From: an uncultured Lachnospiraceae bacterium
GTDB taxonomy: Bacteria > Bacillota > Clostridia > Lachnospirales > Lachnospiraceae
Assembly (NCBI GenBank): GCA_947631955.1
Contig: CANRNJ010000001.1
Span: 310,001 to 374,000 of the forward strand
Reading direction: 5' to 3'
Length of the DNA: 64,000 bases
The position numbers were made by a program, and so were the translations under genes. This document shows positions 24,021 to 32,868 of the stretch, piece by piece (the first letter of the stretch is position 1; the number at the start of each line of letters is the position of its first letter). The notes beneath the pieces are model-generated. The model ran no database searches. It saw only the letters and a list, made by a program, of their open reading frames with translations, and was not told the origin of the DNA.

Positions 24021-26642
24021 TCATTTCTCCTTGATCGCCGCCTGCGCTGCTGCCAGTCTTGCGATCGGCACACGATACGGTGAGCAGGATACATAGGTCA
24101 AACCTACTTTGTGGCAGAACTCCACGGAAGACGGATCGCCGCCGTGCTCGCCACAGATACCCAGTTTGATGTCGGGTCTGACAGCGCGGCCCTTCTCCGC
24201 CGCCATCTGTACCAACTGCCCCACGCCGTTCTGGTCCAGTCTTGCAAAAGGATCGGACTCATAGATCTTGTTCTTATAATAGTCGCCTAAGAATTTGCCC
24301 GCATCGTCACGGGAGAAACCGAAGGTCATCTGCGTCAGGTCGTTTGTACCGAAGGAGAAGAACTCGGCTTCCTCGGCGATCTCGTTTGCCAGAAGCGCTG
24401 CTCTGGGGATCTCGATCATCGTTCCGATGTGATACTGGATATCGGAATTTTTCTCTTTCTTGACCTGCTCCGCCGTTTCAACGACGATATCCTTAACGAA
24501 CTTAAGTTCTTTCTTTTCGCCAACCAACGGGATCATGATCTCAGGTACGATATCGTAGCCTTTCTCGGCCTTCACCTCGATAGCGGCTTCCATAACGGCT
24601 CTGGTCTGCATCTTGGCGATCTCCGGATAGGTGACCGCCAGACGGCATCCGCGGTGACCCATCATCGGGTTGAACTCATGAAGGGAATCACAGATCTCCT
24701 GTACTTCTTCCGCGGTCATCATCATAGCTACCGCCAGATCGTCTATATCGTTCTTGTCCGTCGGCACAAATTCATGCAGCGGCGGATCGAGGAAACGGAT
24801 CGTGACCGGCCTGCCCTCCATCACTTCATACAGCGCCTTGAAGTCGCCTTTCTGGAAAGGAATCAGCGCATTTAATGCCTTTTCTCTCTGCTCTACCGTT
24901 CTGGAGAGGATCATCTGACGGATCTTCGGGATCCTGTCAGGCTCGAAGAACATATGCTCGGTACGGCACAAACCGATGCCTTCCGCGCCGTACCTCACCG
25001 CATTTGCCGCGTCAGCAGGCGTATCGGCATTGGTGCGCACCTGCAGTCTGCGGTACTTATCCGCCCATTCCATGATACGGCCAAAATTGCCGCTCATAGA
25101 AGCTTCCACAGTTTTGATGTCGCCTTTATAGATCTTACCGGTGGAACCGTCCAGAGAAATATAATCGCCCTCGCGGAACTCTTCTCCGCCCAGTTCAAAT
25201 ACTTTATCTTCCTCATTGATGGCAATGTCACCGCATCCGGATACGCACGCCGTGCCCATGCCTCTTGCAACAACCGCCGCGTGGGATGTCATACCGCCGC
25301 GGACCGTCAGGATGCCTTCCGCCGCATGCATACCTTCGATATCTTCAGGGGATGTTTCCAGACGGACCAATATGACTCTCTCGCCCTTTTCGTGCGCCGC
25401 CTTCGCCTCTTCCGCGGTGAAATATACCTTGCCCGCCGCTGCGCCCGGTGATGCCGGAAGCGCCTGTCCGATCACCTGACCCGCTTTCAGCGCATCGGGG
25501 TCAAAGGTGGGATGCAGCAGCTGATCCAGCGACTTGGCTTCAATACGGAGAACCGCTTCTTCAGGTGTGATCATGCCTTCGTCCACCAGATCGCAGGCGA
25601 TCTGAATGGCTGCCGGTGCGGTCCTTTTGCCGTTACGCGTCTGTAAGAAGAACAGCCGGCCGTTCTCAATGGTAAACTCCATATCCTGCATATCGCGGTA
25701 ATGATTTTCCAGCTTGTTGGCGATCTCCATAAACTGTTTATAACATTCCGGCAGATCCTCCGCCAGTTTGGTGATCGGCTGCGGTGTACGGATACCCGCT
25801 ACCACGTCTTCGCCCTGCGCGTTGATCAGATACTCGCCGTATATGCCCTTTTCGCCGGTTGAGGGATTTCTCGTGAAAGCAACGCCCGTTCCCGATGTGT
25901 CGCCCATGTTGCCGAATACCATGGCCTGTACGTTTACTGCGGTGCCCCAGTCACCCGGTATGTCGTTCATTCTTCTGTATACGATGGCTCTCTCGTTGTC
26001 CCATGACCGGAACACGGCCTTGACCGCCTCCATCAGCTGCACCTTGGGATCCTGCGGGAAATCTTCGCCTTTATTCTCTTTGTATATCTTCTTGAATCTG
26101 ACAATGATATCTTTTAAGTCGTCGGCGGTAAGGTCCGTGTCGTACCGGGCGCCCTTCGCCTCTTTGATCTCGTCCAGAATTCTTTCAAAATAAGACTTGG
26201 GAATCTCCATAACAACATCCGAGAACATCTGAATGAACCTTCTGTAAGAATCGTAGGCAAATCTCGGATTGCCCGTCTTCTTAGCAAACCCTTCCACGGC
26301 TGCGTCATTCAGACCCAGATTCAAGATCGTATCCATCATACCCGGCATGGAAGCTCTTGCACCGGAACGCACCGATACAAGGAGCGGATTTTCGGTATCT
26401 CCGAATTTCTTGCCCTGCTTCTTCTCCAGTCCCGCGAGCGCCTCAAAGATCTGGTCTTTGATCTCGTCCGCGATCTGCCTGCCGTGATTGTAATAATCGG
26501 TACAGGCTTCCGTTGTTACCGTGAACCCCTGCGGGATCGGCAAGCCAAGGTTTGTCATCTCGGCCAGATTCGCCCCTTTACCGCCGAGAAGATTGCGCAT
26601 GTCGGCATTACCTTCTTCAAATAAGTACACCCATTTCGCCAT
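24021..26642 (-). CDS. ppdK: Pyruvate, phosphate dikinase
   Basis: 873 aa, full length for the family. N-terminal ATP-grasp domain (LLGGKGANLAEMTNLGLPIP, SVRSGARASMPGMMDTILNL). The central swivelling domain has the phosphohistidine in LTVRGGMTSHAAVVARGMGT (about residue 455). The C-terminal PEP/pyruvate TIM barrel has FGTNDLTQMTFGFSRDDAG and the catalytic Cys in LGICGEHGGDP. It interconverts pyruvate, ATP and Pi with PEP, AMP and PPi in PPi-linked glycolysis of anaerobes. It ends RLAAAQAAIKEK; copies of this tail and the following terminator occur in the repeats to the left. RBS AGAGAGGG before the ATG. Confidence 0.97.
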   Translation of the reverse strand: MAKWVYLFEEGNADMRNLLGGKGANLAEMTNLGLPIPQGFTVTTEACTDYYNHGRQIADEIKDQIFEALAGLEKKQGKKFGDTENPLLVSVRSGARASMPGMMDTILNLGLNDAAVEGFAKKTGNPRFAYDSYRRFIQMFSDVVMEIPKSYFERILDEIKEAKGARYDTDLTADDLKDIIVRFKKIYKENKGEDFPQDPKVQLMEAVKAVFRSWDNERAIVYRRMNDIPGDWGTAVNVQAMVFGNMGDTSGTGVAFTRNPSTGEKGIYGEYLINAQGEDVVAGIRTPQPITKLAEDLPECYKQFMEIANKLENHYRDMQDMEFTIENGRLFFLQTRNGKRTAPAAIQIACDLVDEGMITPEEAVLRIEAKSLDQLLHPTFDPDALKAGQVIGQALPASPGAAAGKVYFTAEEAKAAHEKGERVILVRLETSPEDIEGMHAAEGILTVRGGMTSHAAVVARGMGTACVSGCGDIAINEEDKVFELGGEEFREGDYISLDGSTGKIYKGDIKTVEASMSGNFGRIMEWADKYRRLQVRTNADTPADAANAVRYGAEGIGLCRTEHMFFEPDRIPKIRQMILSRTVEQREKALNALIPFQKGDFKALYEVMEGRPVTIRFLDPPLHEFVPTDKNDIDDLAVAMMMTAEEVQEICDSLHEFNPMMGHRGCRLAVTYPEIAKMQTRAVMEAAIEVKAEKGYDIVPEIMIPLVGEKKELKFVKDIVVETAEQVKKEKNSDIQYHIGTMIEIPRAALLANEIAEEAEFFSFGTNDLTQMTFGFSRDDAGKFLGDYYKNKIYESDPFARLDQNGVGQLVQMAAEKGRAVRPDIKLGICGEHGGDPSSVEFCHKVGLTYVSCSPYRVPIARLAAAQAAIKEK

Positions 26643-26748
26643 AGTTTTTACCCTCTCTTTTCCTTATAAACTAGTCGACTTAAGCAGCCTCCATATACTA
26701 TTTTATTATTTTACCATATTTCTTCCAATTTGACACTTCTTTTTTGCA

Positions 26749-26785
26749 ATTACGATACAATTATTACGATACAATTACGATACAA
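26749..26785. promoter_or_regulatory. Three direct repeats ATTACGATACAA upstream of ppdK
   Basis: ATTACGATACAA occurs at 26749-26760, 26763-26774 and 26774-26785, between the ppdK promoter region and the 3' end of the glycerophosphodiesterase gene. Spacing of 14 and 11 bases could let a regulator bind one face of the helix. A weak -10 (TAAAAT) for ppdK lies just downstream on the minus strand. Confidence 0.4.
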
Positions 26786-26787
26786 AC

Positions 26788-27825
26788 TTACGGAGTAAAA
26801 CTCTCAAAAATGAAAATATCAAACTCTCCTTGGACTTCCCTGAGCTTCTCGCGGCTTTTCACTGTCCATGCTGCGGAAGGATTCCGGTACAGTTTTCTGC
26901 AGATCCGTCTTCCCGGTTCCTGTCTGAATTCGTGATTATACGCGATAAAATCCGGCTTGGTCAGAAAATTGAACAAAAGATGCGTCAGCAGAAAAGCCAA
27001 AAGGCTCTTGTACTCACCGTCCCGGCGCAGATCCGATGCAAGCTGCCCTCTGACCACCTCGTTGTGATGCCGCCGGAACCACAGAAGCACCATCGGATTA
27101 AAAGCCTCTATGCAGTACTCTCCGTCATAAGCCCGCAGCAGTTCATCGATCGGCGCGCACAGCGATATATCGGTATCTTCGGATTTAATCTCCACGATCA
27201 GCGGCACGCGCCCCCGCACCATGAGGAGCACATCTTCCAGTTTAGGGATGCGTTCATCGGAATTTCCCAGTGTGAACGCCCCAAGTTCCGCATAGGTATA
27301 GTCCCTGATCTGCCGCGTGCCGGATCCGCCGCACATGCGCTCCAACGTATGATCGTGGAATACCACGGGAACGGCGTCTTTTGTCACATGCACGTCCAGT
27401 TCTATGCCGTAACCTGCCTCCACCGCTTTACGAAACGCCGGCATGGAATTTTCCGGTGCGTCCCCGGCGTTGTCATGAAGCCCCCTGTGGGCGAAATACC
27501 TTTTGTGAAAAAGAGCGGTATCGGGCCGGTGCACCACCCGCGGCATGACCGCCAGAAGATATAAAACGCACGGTGTAATGATCGCTTCTGCAAAATGTTT
27601 TATTTTTTTCAAGTGTTGTTCCCTCTTTCCTGCTGTCGGTCTTCCCTGCTTTTCCGGAACTTCTGCTGTCGGTCTTTCCTGCTTTTCCTGTCCTTTCCGC
27701 TGCCGGTTCTTTCCCTGCTTTTCCGGCTCCTTCTGCTGCCTGTCTTTGCCTGCTTTTCCGGCTCCTTCTGCTGCCTGTCTTTCCCTGCTTTCCCGGCTCT
27801 TTCTGCCGCGCAGCCATTTTTTCAT
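26788..27825 (-). CDS. Membrane-anchored glycerophosphodiester phosphodiesterase
   Basis: 345 aa. Residues 1-70 are an extremely basic low-complexity region (RQAAEGAGKAGKDRQQKEPE and similar) encoded by a minisatellite. About 75-95 is a membrane helix (IITPCVLYLLAVMP). The GDPD domain follows: FAHRGLHDNAGDAPENSMPA, then AVEAGYGIELDVHVTKDAVP and VVFHDHTLERMCGG (metal and catalytic residues), later LIVEIKSED. The enzyme releases glycerol-3-phosphate from phospholipid headgroup diesters. Its ATG abuts the TGA of the MATE gene (TGAATG) without a good ribosome site, so translation depends on coupling. The repeat period is not a multiple of three, so copy-number change would alter the N-terminus or frame. 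Confidence 0.88.
   Translation of the reverse strand: MKKWLRGRKSRESRERQAAEGAGKAGKDRQQKEPEKQGKNRQRKGQEKQERPTAEVPEKQGRPTAGKREQHLKKIKHFAEAIITPCVLYLLAVMPRVVHRPDTALFHKRYFAHRGLHDNAGDAPENSMPAFRKAVEAGYGIELDVHVTKDAVPVVFHDHTLERMCGGSGTRQIRDYTYAELGAFTLGNSDERIPKLEDVLLMVRGRVPLIVEIKSEDTDISLCAPIDELLRAYDGEYCIEAFNPMVLLWFRRHHNEVVRGQLASDLRRDGEYKSLLAFLLTHLLFNFLTKPDFIAYNHEFRQEPGRRICRKLYRNPSAAWTVKSREKLREVQGEFDIFIFESFTP
27645..27800. repeat. Minisatellite with 33-36 bp units in the GDPD 5' end
   Basis: The block CCTGCTTTTCC recurs at 27645, 27678, 27714, 27749 and 27784 (last one CCTGCTTTCCC), within imperfect units of 33, 36, 35 and 35 bases (CTGCTGCCTGTCTTTGCCTG core). Because 35 is not divisible by three, successive units are read in different frames, giving the drifting Lys/Gln/Glu/Gly repeats of the protein. 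Gain or loss of a unit would shift the reading frame. Confidence 0.75.
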
Positions 27826-29262
27826 TCACAGACGGACGTTTACGGATTTCTTCCGTCCGGCCAGAAACTCCGGAAGCGCCGCTTTTCCGTTCTCGGTGAT
27901 CGGCTTCACCCATTTTCCGGAATATAAATGAATCTGCATCAGCACATACCGGATGGGCTCGTCAACATAGCAGCACAGAAAGATCGCCCAGTACGGAAGA
28001 TGCAGGACAAACCCCGATATCAGCACGCACGGGAGCATCAGCGCATACATAAAGATGATCTCCAGCACCGTCCCGTAGACTGCATCTCCCGCCGCGCGGT
28101 AAGTGTCGTTCTGGATCCAGTTACCCATCCGGATCACGGAAACCGCGCCGTAGATCAAGAGCATCCGCACCCCGGCGTCATACGATGCGCCCGACAGGCT
28201 CATACGGGTCAGGATCGGCCGGTGCACGGCAAACAGGAGCAGATTCGCCGCCAAGATCACGCCGCTGCACAGATACACGAGCCGCTTGGCGCGTTCATAT
28301 GCCGTAGTAAGTTCCCCGGCGCCCACACATTTTCCCACCAGTACGGAGGAAGCATTGGAAAATCCTGCGAAAAATCCGATGATCAGGCCTTCCAGTGTAC
28401 GGAAAACGGCTGTCGCCGCGATCACATACTCCGGCTGACGCCCCAAAGTGACATTGATCACCATGTTTCCGATCCCCACCAGGACCTCGTTGCAGAGTAT
28501 GGGAAAACATTTTACAAAAAAGCCCTTCAAATGCCTGCGGTTCCACCGAAAGTGGCCGCGCACCCGGAACAGATACGGATAGCCGCTCTTCCATGCCAGC
28601 AGATAGATTGTAAACATATTGACAGCCGCGGCGCAGGTCGTCGCCAGAGCCGCTCCGCGGATCCCCATGGCAGGCGCGCCAAGATGCCCGTAGATAAAGA
28701 CCCAGTTCAGCCCCAGATTGGTCAGGACGGACACAACGGACGCGGTCATGGGGATGCGCACCCGTTCTGTGGACCGCAGCAGACAGCTCATCGCCATGGA
28801 GAACACCTGCATGATATAGGCAAAACCTACAATGCGCAGATACTGTACGCCGATCGTCCGGATCGCCGCCTTGTCCGTATAGATTTTCATCACCAGTTCC
28901 GGTGCAAAGACCGCAAGACAGCCAAAGACCACAGCTACCGCCATCATGCACACCCATGTCATCCCATAAGAACGCTCGATCCCGTCGTCCTCCCGCGAAC
29001 CCCAATACTGGGAGATAAACAGCATACCGCCGCCGAAAAATCCCCAATAACCGGAAAACATCAGCGAAGAGAACTGGGCGCACAGGCCAAGCGCGCCTAC
29101 GGACAGCTCGCCGAGCGGCGCGACCATCATGGTATCCACCATGCTTGCCGTTGTCGTAAGCAGATTTTGAAACGCCACCGGCACCGCTACCGCCGCCAGA
29201 TTTTTTAAAAACGGTCCCCATAAAAACCGGGAACGCTGTCCTTTTCCATACTCTTCACACAT
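27826..29262 (-). CDS. MATE-family multidrug/sodium antiporter
   Basis: 478 aa from the ATG at 29262; a TTG at 29280 is in frame. Twelve membrane segments in two similar halves. N-terminal MATE signature AVPVAFQNLLTTTASMVDTM with APLGELSVGALGLCAQ, later GAPAMGIRGAALATTCAA. MATE proteins export cationic compounds using Na+ or H+. It overlaps no neighbour but ends directly at the GDPD start, so the two are one operon. Confidence 0.92.
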   Translation of the reverse strand: MCEEYGKGQRSRFLWGPFLKNLAAVAVPVAFQNLLTTTASMVDTMMVAPLGELSVGALGLCAQFSSLMFSGYWGFFGGGMLFISQYWGSREDDGIERSYGMTWVCMMAVAVVFGCLAVFAPELVMKIYTDKAAIRTIGVQYLRIVGFAYIMQVFSMAMSCLLRSTERVRIPMTASVVSVLTNLGLNWVFIYGHLGAPAMGIRGAALATTCAAAVNMFTIYLLAWKSGYPYLFRVRGHFRWNRRHLKGFFVKCFPILCNEVLVGIGNMVINVTLGRQPEYVIAATAVFRTLEGLIIGFFAGFSNASSVLVGKCVGAGELTTAYERAKRLVYLCSGVILAANLLLFAVHRPILTRMSLSGASYDAGVRMLLIYGAVSVIRMGNWIQNDTYRAAGDAVYGTVLEIIFMYALMLPCVLISGFVLHLPYWAIFLCCYVDEPIRYVLMQIHLYSGKWVKPITENGKAALPEFLAGRKKSVNVRL

Positions 29263-29506
29263 ACCGTTCCGTCCAGACAAACTTTCGTGATTCTGTCATC
29301 CAAAATCAGTATATCAAAAGCGCATCACACTGTCACCTGATTTTTCGTTTTCTTCCGTCATCCCGGCCCTGCATCGGCCGCTATCCCGGCTCTAAAATTC
29401 CCCGTTATCCCCGCCTGCGATCCCCGCCTAAAAACATACTTGCGTGGGCGGATGCGATATGCTATTATGAAATTCCTACACTCTGCTGCCTGAGGAGGAA
29501 ACTCTG

Positions 29507-30331
29507 TTGATAGAATTTAACGACATATCCAAAAGCTATCGCATCGCCAGACGCGGCTCCGGATTCGGCAATGCGGTCAGATCGCTGTTTTTGCGGGAAT
29601 ATGACACGATCCATGCCTTAAACCACATAAGCTTTACCATAAACGACGGTGAGATGGTCGGCTACATCGGTCCCAACGGCGCGGGCAAAAGTTCCACGAT
29701 CAAGATCCTGAGCGGGATACTGTCGCCGGACAGCGGCTCGTGTCTGGTAAACGGCCGGGTACCGTGGAAGGAGCGGAAAGAGCACGTCAGGCAGATCGGC
29801 GTTGTTTTCGGACAGCGCTCACAGCTGTGGTGGGATATCCCTGTCATAGATTCTTTTGAACTGCTGCAGTCGATCTACGCCATACCTGTGTCCAAGTACC
29901 GGGACCGGCTGGATGAACTGACACAGCTGCTGCATCTGGAAGATCTGTTAAAAACACCGACAAGACAGTTGTCACTGGGACAGCGGATGCGCTGTGAGAT
30001 CGCCGCATCGCTCCTGCACGATCCCAAGCTGCTGTTTATGGACGAGCCGACCATCGGGTTGGACGCCGTATCTAAGATCGCGGTCCGGGACTTCATAAAA
30101 AAGATGAATGAGGAACACAAGACCACGGTGATCCTGACGACACATGATATGCAGGATATCGAGGCGATCACAAACCGCGTGATCCTGATCGGCAAGGGAC
30201 AGAAACTGATGGACGGGACACTGGAAGACCTGCGCCTTGCGGCAAAGTCCCTTGATCCGGAAGGCGAAAACAGCGAAACGGATATCGACCACATCATCGC
30301 CGGGCTCTACGCACGGCTTAATATTATGTAG
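29507..30331 (+). CDS. ABC-2 exporter ATP-binding protein
   Basis: 274 aa with a TTG start at 29507; AGGAGG lies 8 bases before it and no later ATG fits the family. Walker A GYIGPNGAGKSSTIKILSGI (about 45-60), then GVVFGQRSQLWWDIP, signature LSLGQRMRCEIAASLL, Walker B LLFMDEPTIGLD and switch His in LTTHDMQDIEA. This is the NatA/COG4586-like ATPase that works with two different ABC-2 permeases, which follow at 10 and 5 base spacing. Substrate unknown. Confidence 0.93.
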   Translation: MIEFNDISKSYRIARRGSGFGNAVRSLFLREYDTIHALNHISFTINDGEMVGYIGPNGAGKSSTIKILSGILSPDSGSCLVNGRVPWKERKEHVRQIGVVFGQRSQLWWDIPVIDSFELLQSIYAIPVSKYRDRLDELTQLLHLEDLLKTPTRQLSLGQRMRCEIAASLLHDPKLLFMDEPTIGLDAVSKIAVRDFIKKMNEEHKTTVILTTHDMQDIEAITNRVILIGKGQKLMDGTLEDLRLAAKSLDPEGENSETDIDHIIAGLYARLNIM

Positions 30332-30340
30332 GAGGCCGCC

Positions 30341-31144
30341 ATGAGAAAATATTACGATTTTTTCAAACTCCGTTTCGCCACCGGGATACAGTACCGCATG
30401 GCATCGGTCACGGCGCTGACCACGCAGCTTATCTGGGGATTGATGGAATGTCTGGCATACAAGGCGGTGGCGGAGGCTTCCGGCGGCAGTATGCCGATGG
30501 ACTACTCTTCTATTGTCCAATACATATGGCTGAAAGAAGCGTTGTACGTTTTTTTCAATACATGGTCATCCGACAACGAACTTTTTTCGATGATCACAAG
30601 CGGCGATATCGCCTATGAACTGTGCCGTCCGCTGTCCATCTACTCCATGTGGTTTTCCAGAATAACGGGCGCCCGGATCGCCGAAACACTCTTAAGATGC
30701 GTTCCCGTACTGATCTGTGCCTTTCTGATGCCCAGACCTTATCGTATGACGCTTCCGGCAAGCGGTGCCGCCTTTATGTTCTTTCTGGCAGCCCTGTTTC
30801 TGGCGCTTGGGATCACGATCACCTTCTGTATGCTCGTCTATATGCTCTGCTTTTTTACGATCGCTCCGCAGGGCTGGCGGATGGTGTTGACGGGAGCGGT
30901 GGAATTTTTATCGGGAAATGTGATTCCGCTGCCGTTCTTTCCGAAAAAATATCTGTTTCTGGTGGAACTATCTCCTTTTGCCTATATGCAGAACGTCCCG
31001 TTCCGCATATACAGCGGAGATCTTGCCGGAAGCGGGATATATCCGTATATACTGAAACAGATCTTCTGGCTGGCGGCGCTGTTGGCGGCAGGAACCGCCC
31101 TCTGGAAATGCGCGGAAAAAAGAATGGTCATACAGGGAGGCTGA
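30341..31144 (+). CDS. ABC-2 permease subunit 1
   Basis: 267 aa, about six membrane segments (VTALTTQLIWGLMECLAYKA, FMFFLAALFLALGITITFCM, QIFWLAALLAAGTALW). AGGAGG before the ATG. It belongs to the COG4587/DUF990-like permeases and is the first of two non-identical membrane subunits of the exporter whose ATPase is upstream. Confidence 0.85.
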   Translation: MRKYYDFFKLRFATGIQYRMASVTALTTQLIWGLMECLAYKAVAEASGGSMPMDYSSIVQYIWLKEALYVFFNTWSSDNELFSMITSGDIAYELCRPLSIYSMWFSRITGARIAETLLRCVPVLICAFLMPRPYRMTLPASGAAFMFFLAALFLALGITITFCMLVYMLCFFTIAPQGWRMVLTGAVEFLSGNVIPLPFFPKKYLFLVELSPFAYMQNVPFRIYSGDLAGSGIYPYILKQIFWLAALLAAGTALWKCAEKRMVIQGG

Positions 31145-31148
31145 CGCT

Positions 31149-31943
31149 ATGAAGATTGGGGAAAACATAAAGCTATACTTAAAGTACGCCTCTGTCTGTA
31201 CACAAAGCATCATGCAGTATAAAGTATCTTTTTTTCTGATGATAACTGCACGTTTTATGATCTCATTCTGTGAACTAGCGGCGATCCGATTCTTGTTCGA
31301 CGGCCTGACCCGGATAAAAGGCTACACCTATGGAGATATCCTGCTGTGCTTTGCCATCGTCCAGATGTCCTTTACCTTTGCAGAACTGTTCGGCAACGGT
31401 TTCAAAACTTTTTCGGGAATGGTGAGAAAAGGAGAGTTCGACCGGATGATGCTGCGTCCCCGCAGTCTGATCCTGCAGGTGATGGGCAGCCGATTTGAAC
31501 TGGGACGGACCGGGCCGCTGCTGACCGCCGTGATCACGCTGGCGCTGGGGATCCGGCACAGCCGGGTAACGTGGGACATGGCGGCTGTCTGGACGATCAC
31601 CGCCATGACCGTCGGCGGTACGCTCCTGTTTATCGGGCTGTTTATACTGGAAGCAAGCTTCTGTTTCTTTTCCATTGAAGATACTTCCCTGATCAATGTG
31701 CTTACCTACGGCGCGAAATCACACGGCAAATACCCCATAGATATCTACGGCAGGGGCATCCTGCGGTTCTGCACCTATATCATACCGTATACCTTGTTTC
31801 AATACTATCCTCTGCAGTTTCTTCTGGGAAAAGCGCAGGACTGGTATCTGCCGCTTTGTCCGCTTGGAACTGTCGTATTTTGGCTCGTATGTCATGCCGT
31901 ATGGCGGTACGGGGTCAAACATTACAAATCCTGCGGCTCGTGA
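31149..31943 (+). CDS. ABC-2 permease subunit 2
   Basis: 264 aa, multiple membrane helices (SFFLMITARFMISFCELAAI, ILLCFAIVQMSFTFAELFGN, GGTLLFIGLFILEASFCFFS). It has the COG3694-type cytoplasmic segment KTFSGMVRKGEFDRMMLRPR conserved in these permeases. Completes the three-gene ABC exporter; RBS GGAGG 8 bases before the ATG. No terminator is obvious before the convergent ABC remnant. Confidence 0.85.
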   Translation: MKIGENIKLYLKYASVCTQSIMQYKVSFFLMITARFMISFCELAAIRFLFDGLTRIKGYTYGDILLCFAIVQMSFTFAELFGNGFKTFSGMVRKGEFDRMMLRPRSLILQVMGSRFELGRTGPLLTAVITLALGIRHSRVTWDMAAVWTITAMTVGGTLLFIGLFILEASFCFFSIEDTSLINVLTYGAKSHGKYPIDIYGRGILRFCTYIIPYTLFQYYPLQFLLGKAQDWYLPLCPLGTVVFWLVCHAVWRYGVKHYKSCGS

Positions 31944-31984
31944 CGAAAGAGGCTGCTCTGCCTTTGCCGCGCCGCCGGGATCTC

Positions 31985-32643
31985 CTATTGATAATACTGC
32001 GCCTGCGCCGCAAACATCTTGGCGTAATGTCCGCCTTCTACAGCGGCAAGTTCTGCGTGGGTGCCGCGCTCTTTTATCTCGCCGTCCACGAACACATAGA
32101 TGATGTCGCAAAATCTGCACGAGGACAGCCTGTGCGAAATGTAGATTGCCGTCTTGCCGTCCACAAGCGTGTCAAACTGTCTGTAGATCTCGTACTCCGC
32201 AATCGGGTCAAGCGCCGCCGTGGGCTCGTCGAGGATCACGACGGGCGCGTCCTTGTAAAGTGCTCTCGCGATCGCCAGTTTCTGCTGCTCGCCGCCCGAC
32301 AGGTCGATGCCGTCGTCATGCAGCACCTTTAAAAGCTGCGTTTCCACACCTTTCGGAAGCGTATCAAGCTTTTCGGAAAGTCCCGCGTCCCGAAGACAGC
32401 TTATCGCCCTGTCTGTGTCTGTTTCACCGCTGCCGCAGATCCGTCACGTTGTTAAATACCTGCCGCAGCACGTTGTTGAAGCTTGCGATCGCTCCAAGAT
32501 AGAGGGAAAAATCCGCGATCGATATCCTGCCCGAAAGCACTCTGCTGATAAGATAGCCGTAGACTATCGCCAAATTGACAAGCCCTAAGATATTGCTGAA
32601 TATCTTATGTCCCATTCAACGGTTTTTAGACTCGCACATAAGC
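31985..32643 (-). pseudogene. Chimeric, internally deleted copy of the downstream ABC exporter genes
   Basis: On the minus strand this stretch begins like the membrane domain of the 35513-37408 gene (IFSNILGLVNLAIVYGYLIS, ISIADFSLYLGAIASFNNVL). It then jumps at CTGCCGC to the region after its ABC transporter Walker A, losing about 410 bases. At the LSGGE motif it switches to the sequence of the 33673-35523 gene and ends like it ([20 protein letters not shown], then FAAQAQYYQ). It thus combines parts of both paralogues. No full reading frame remains. Confidence 0.85.
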
Positions 32644-32859
32644 CTTTGAAGTCCTGCGTATCTTCCTGCAGAAGTCAAAGCCTGAACCGTCAGGAAGCGA
32701 CACGTCCAAAATCGCTAAATCATATTTGTCATCCGCCCATAATGTATCGCCCTCCAGTACGGTACGCGCGACATCTATTTCATATCCTTCTTTTTTTACG
32801 GCAAATGAAAGCCCGTTTATCAGGCTCAAATCATCTTCCAGTAAAAATAATCGTTTCAT
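32644..32859 (-). pseudogene. Truncated response-regulator receiver domain
   Basis: ATG at 32859 with GTGAGG upstream, 9 bases after the deacetylase gene. MKRLFLLEDDLSLINGLSFA carries the acidic pocket and ILDVSLPDGSGFDFCRKIRR the phosphorylated Asp (about residue 51) of an OmpR/VanR-type receiver. Homology stops near residue 70 where the chimeric ABC remnant begins; the DNA-binding domain is missing. Probably the scar of an insertion or deletion that removed the rest of a two-component system. Confidence 0.82.
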
Positions 32860-32868
32860 TTGTATACC

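Noticed and set aside
27928..29208. 426-codon open frame on the plus strand
   Set aside because: Antisense to the well-supported MATE gene; composition rich in His/Arg/Gln is typical of a shadow frame.
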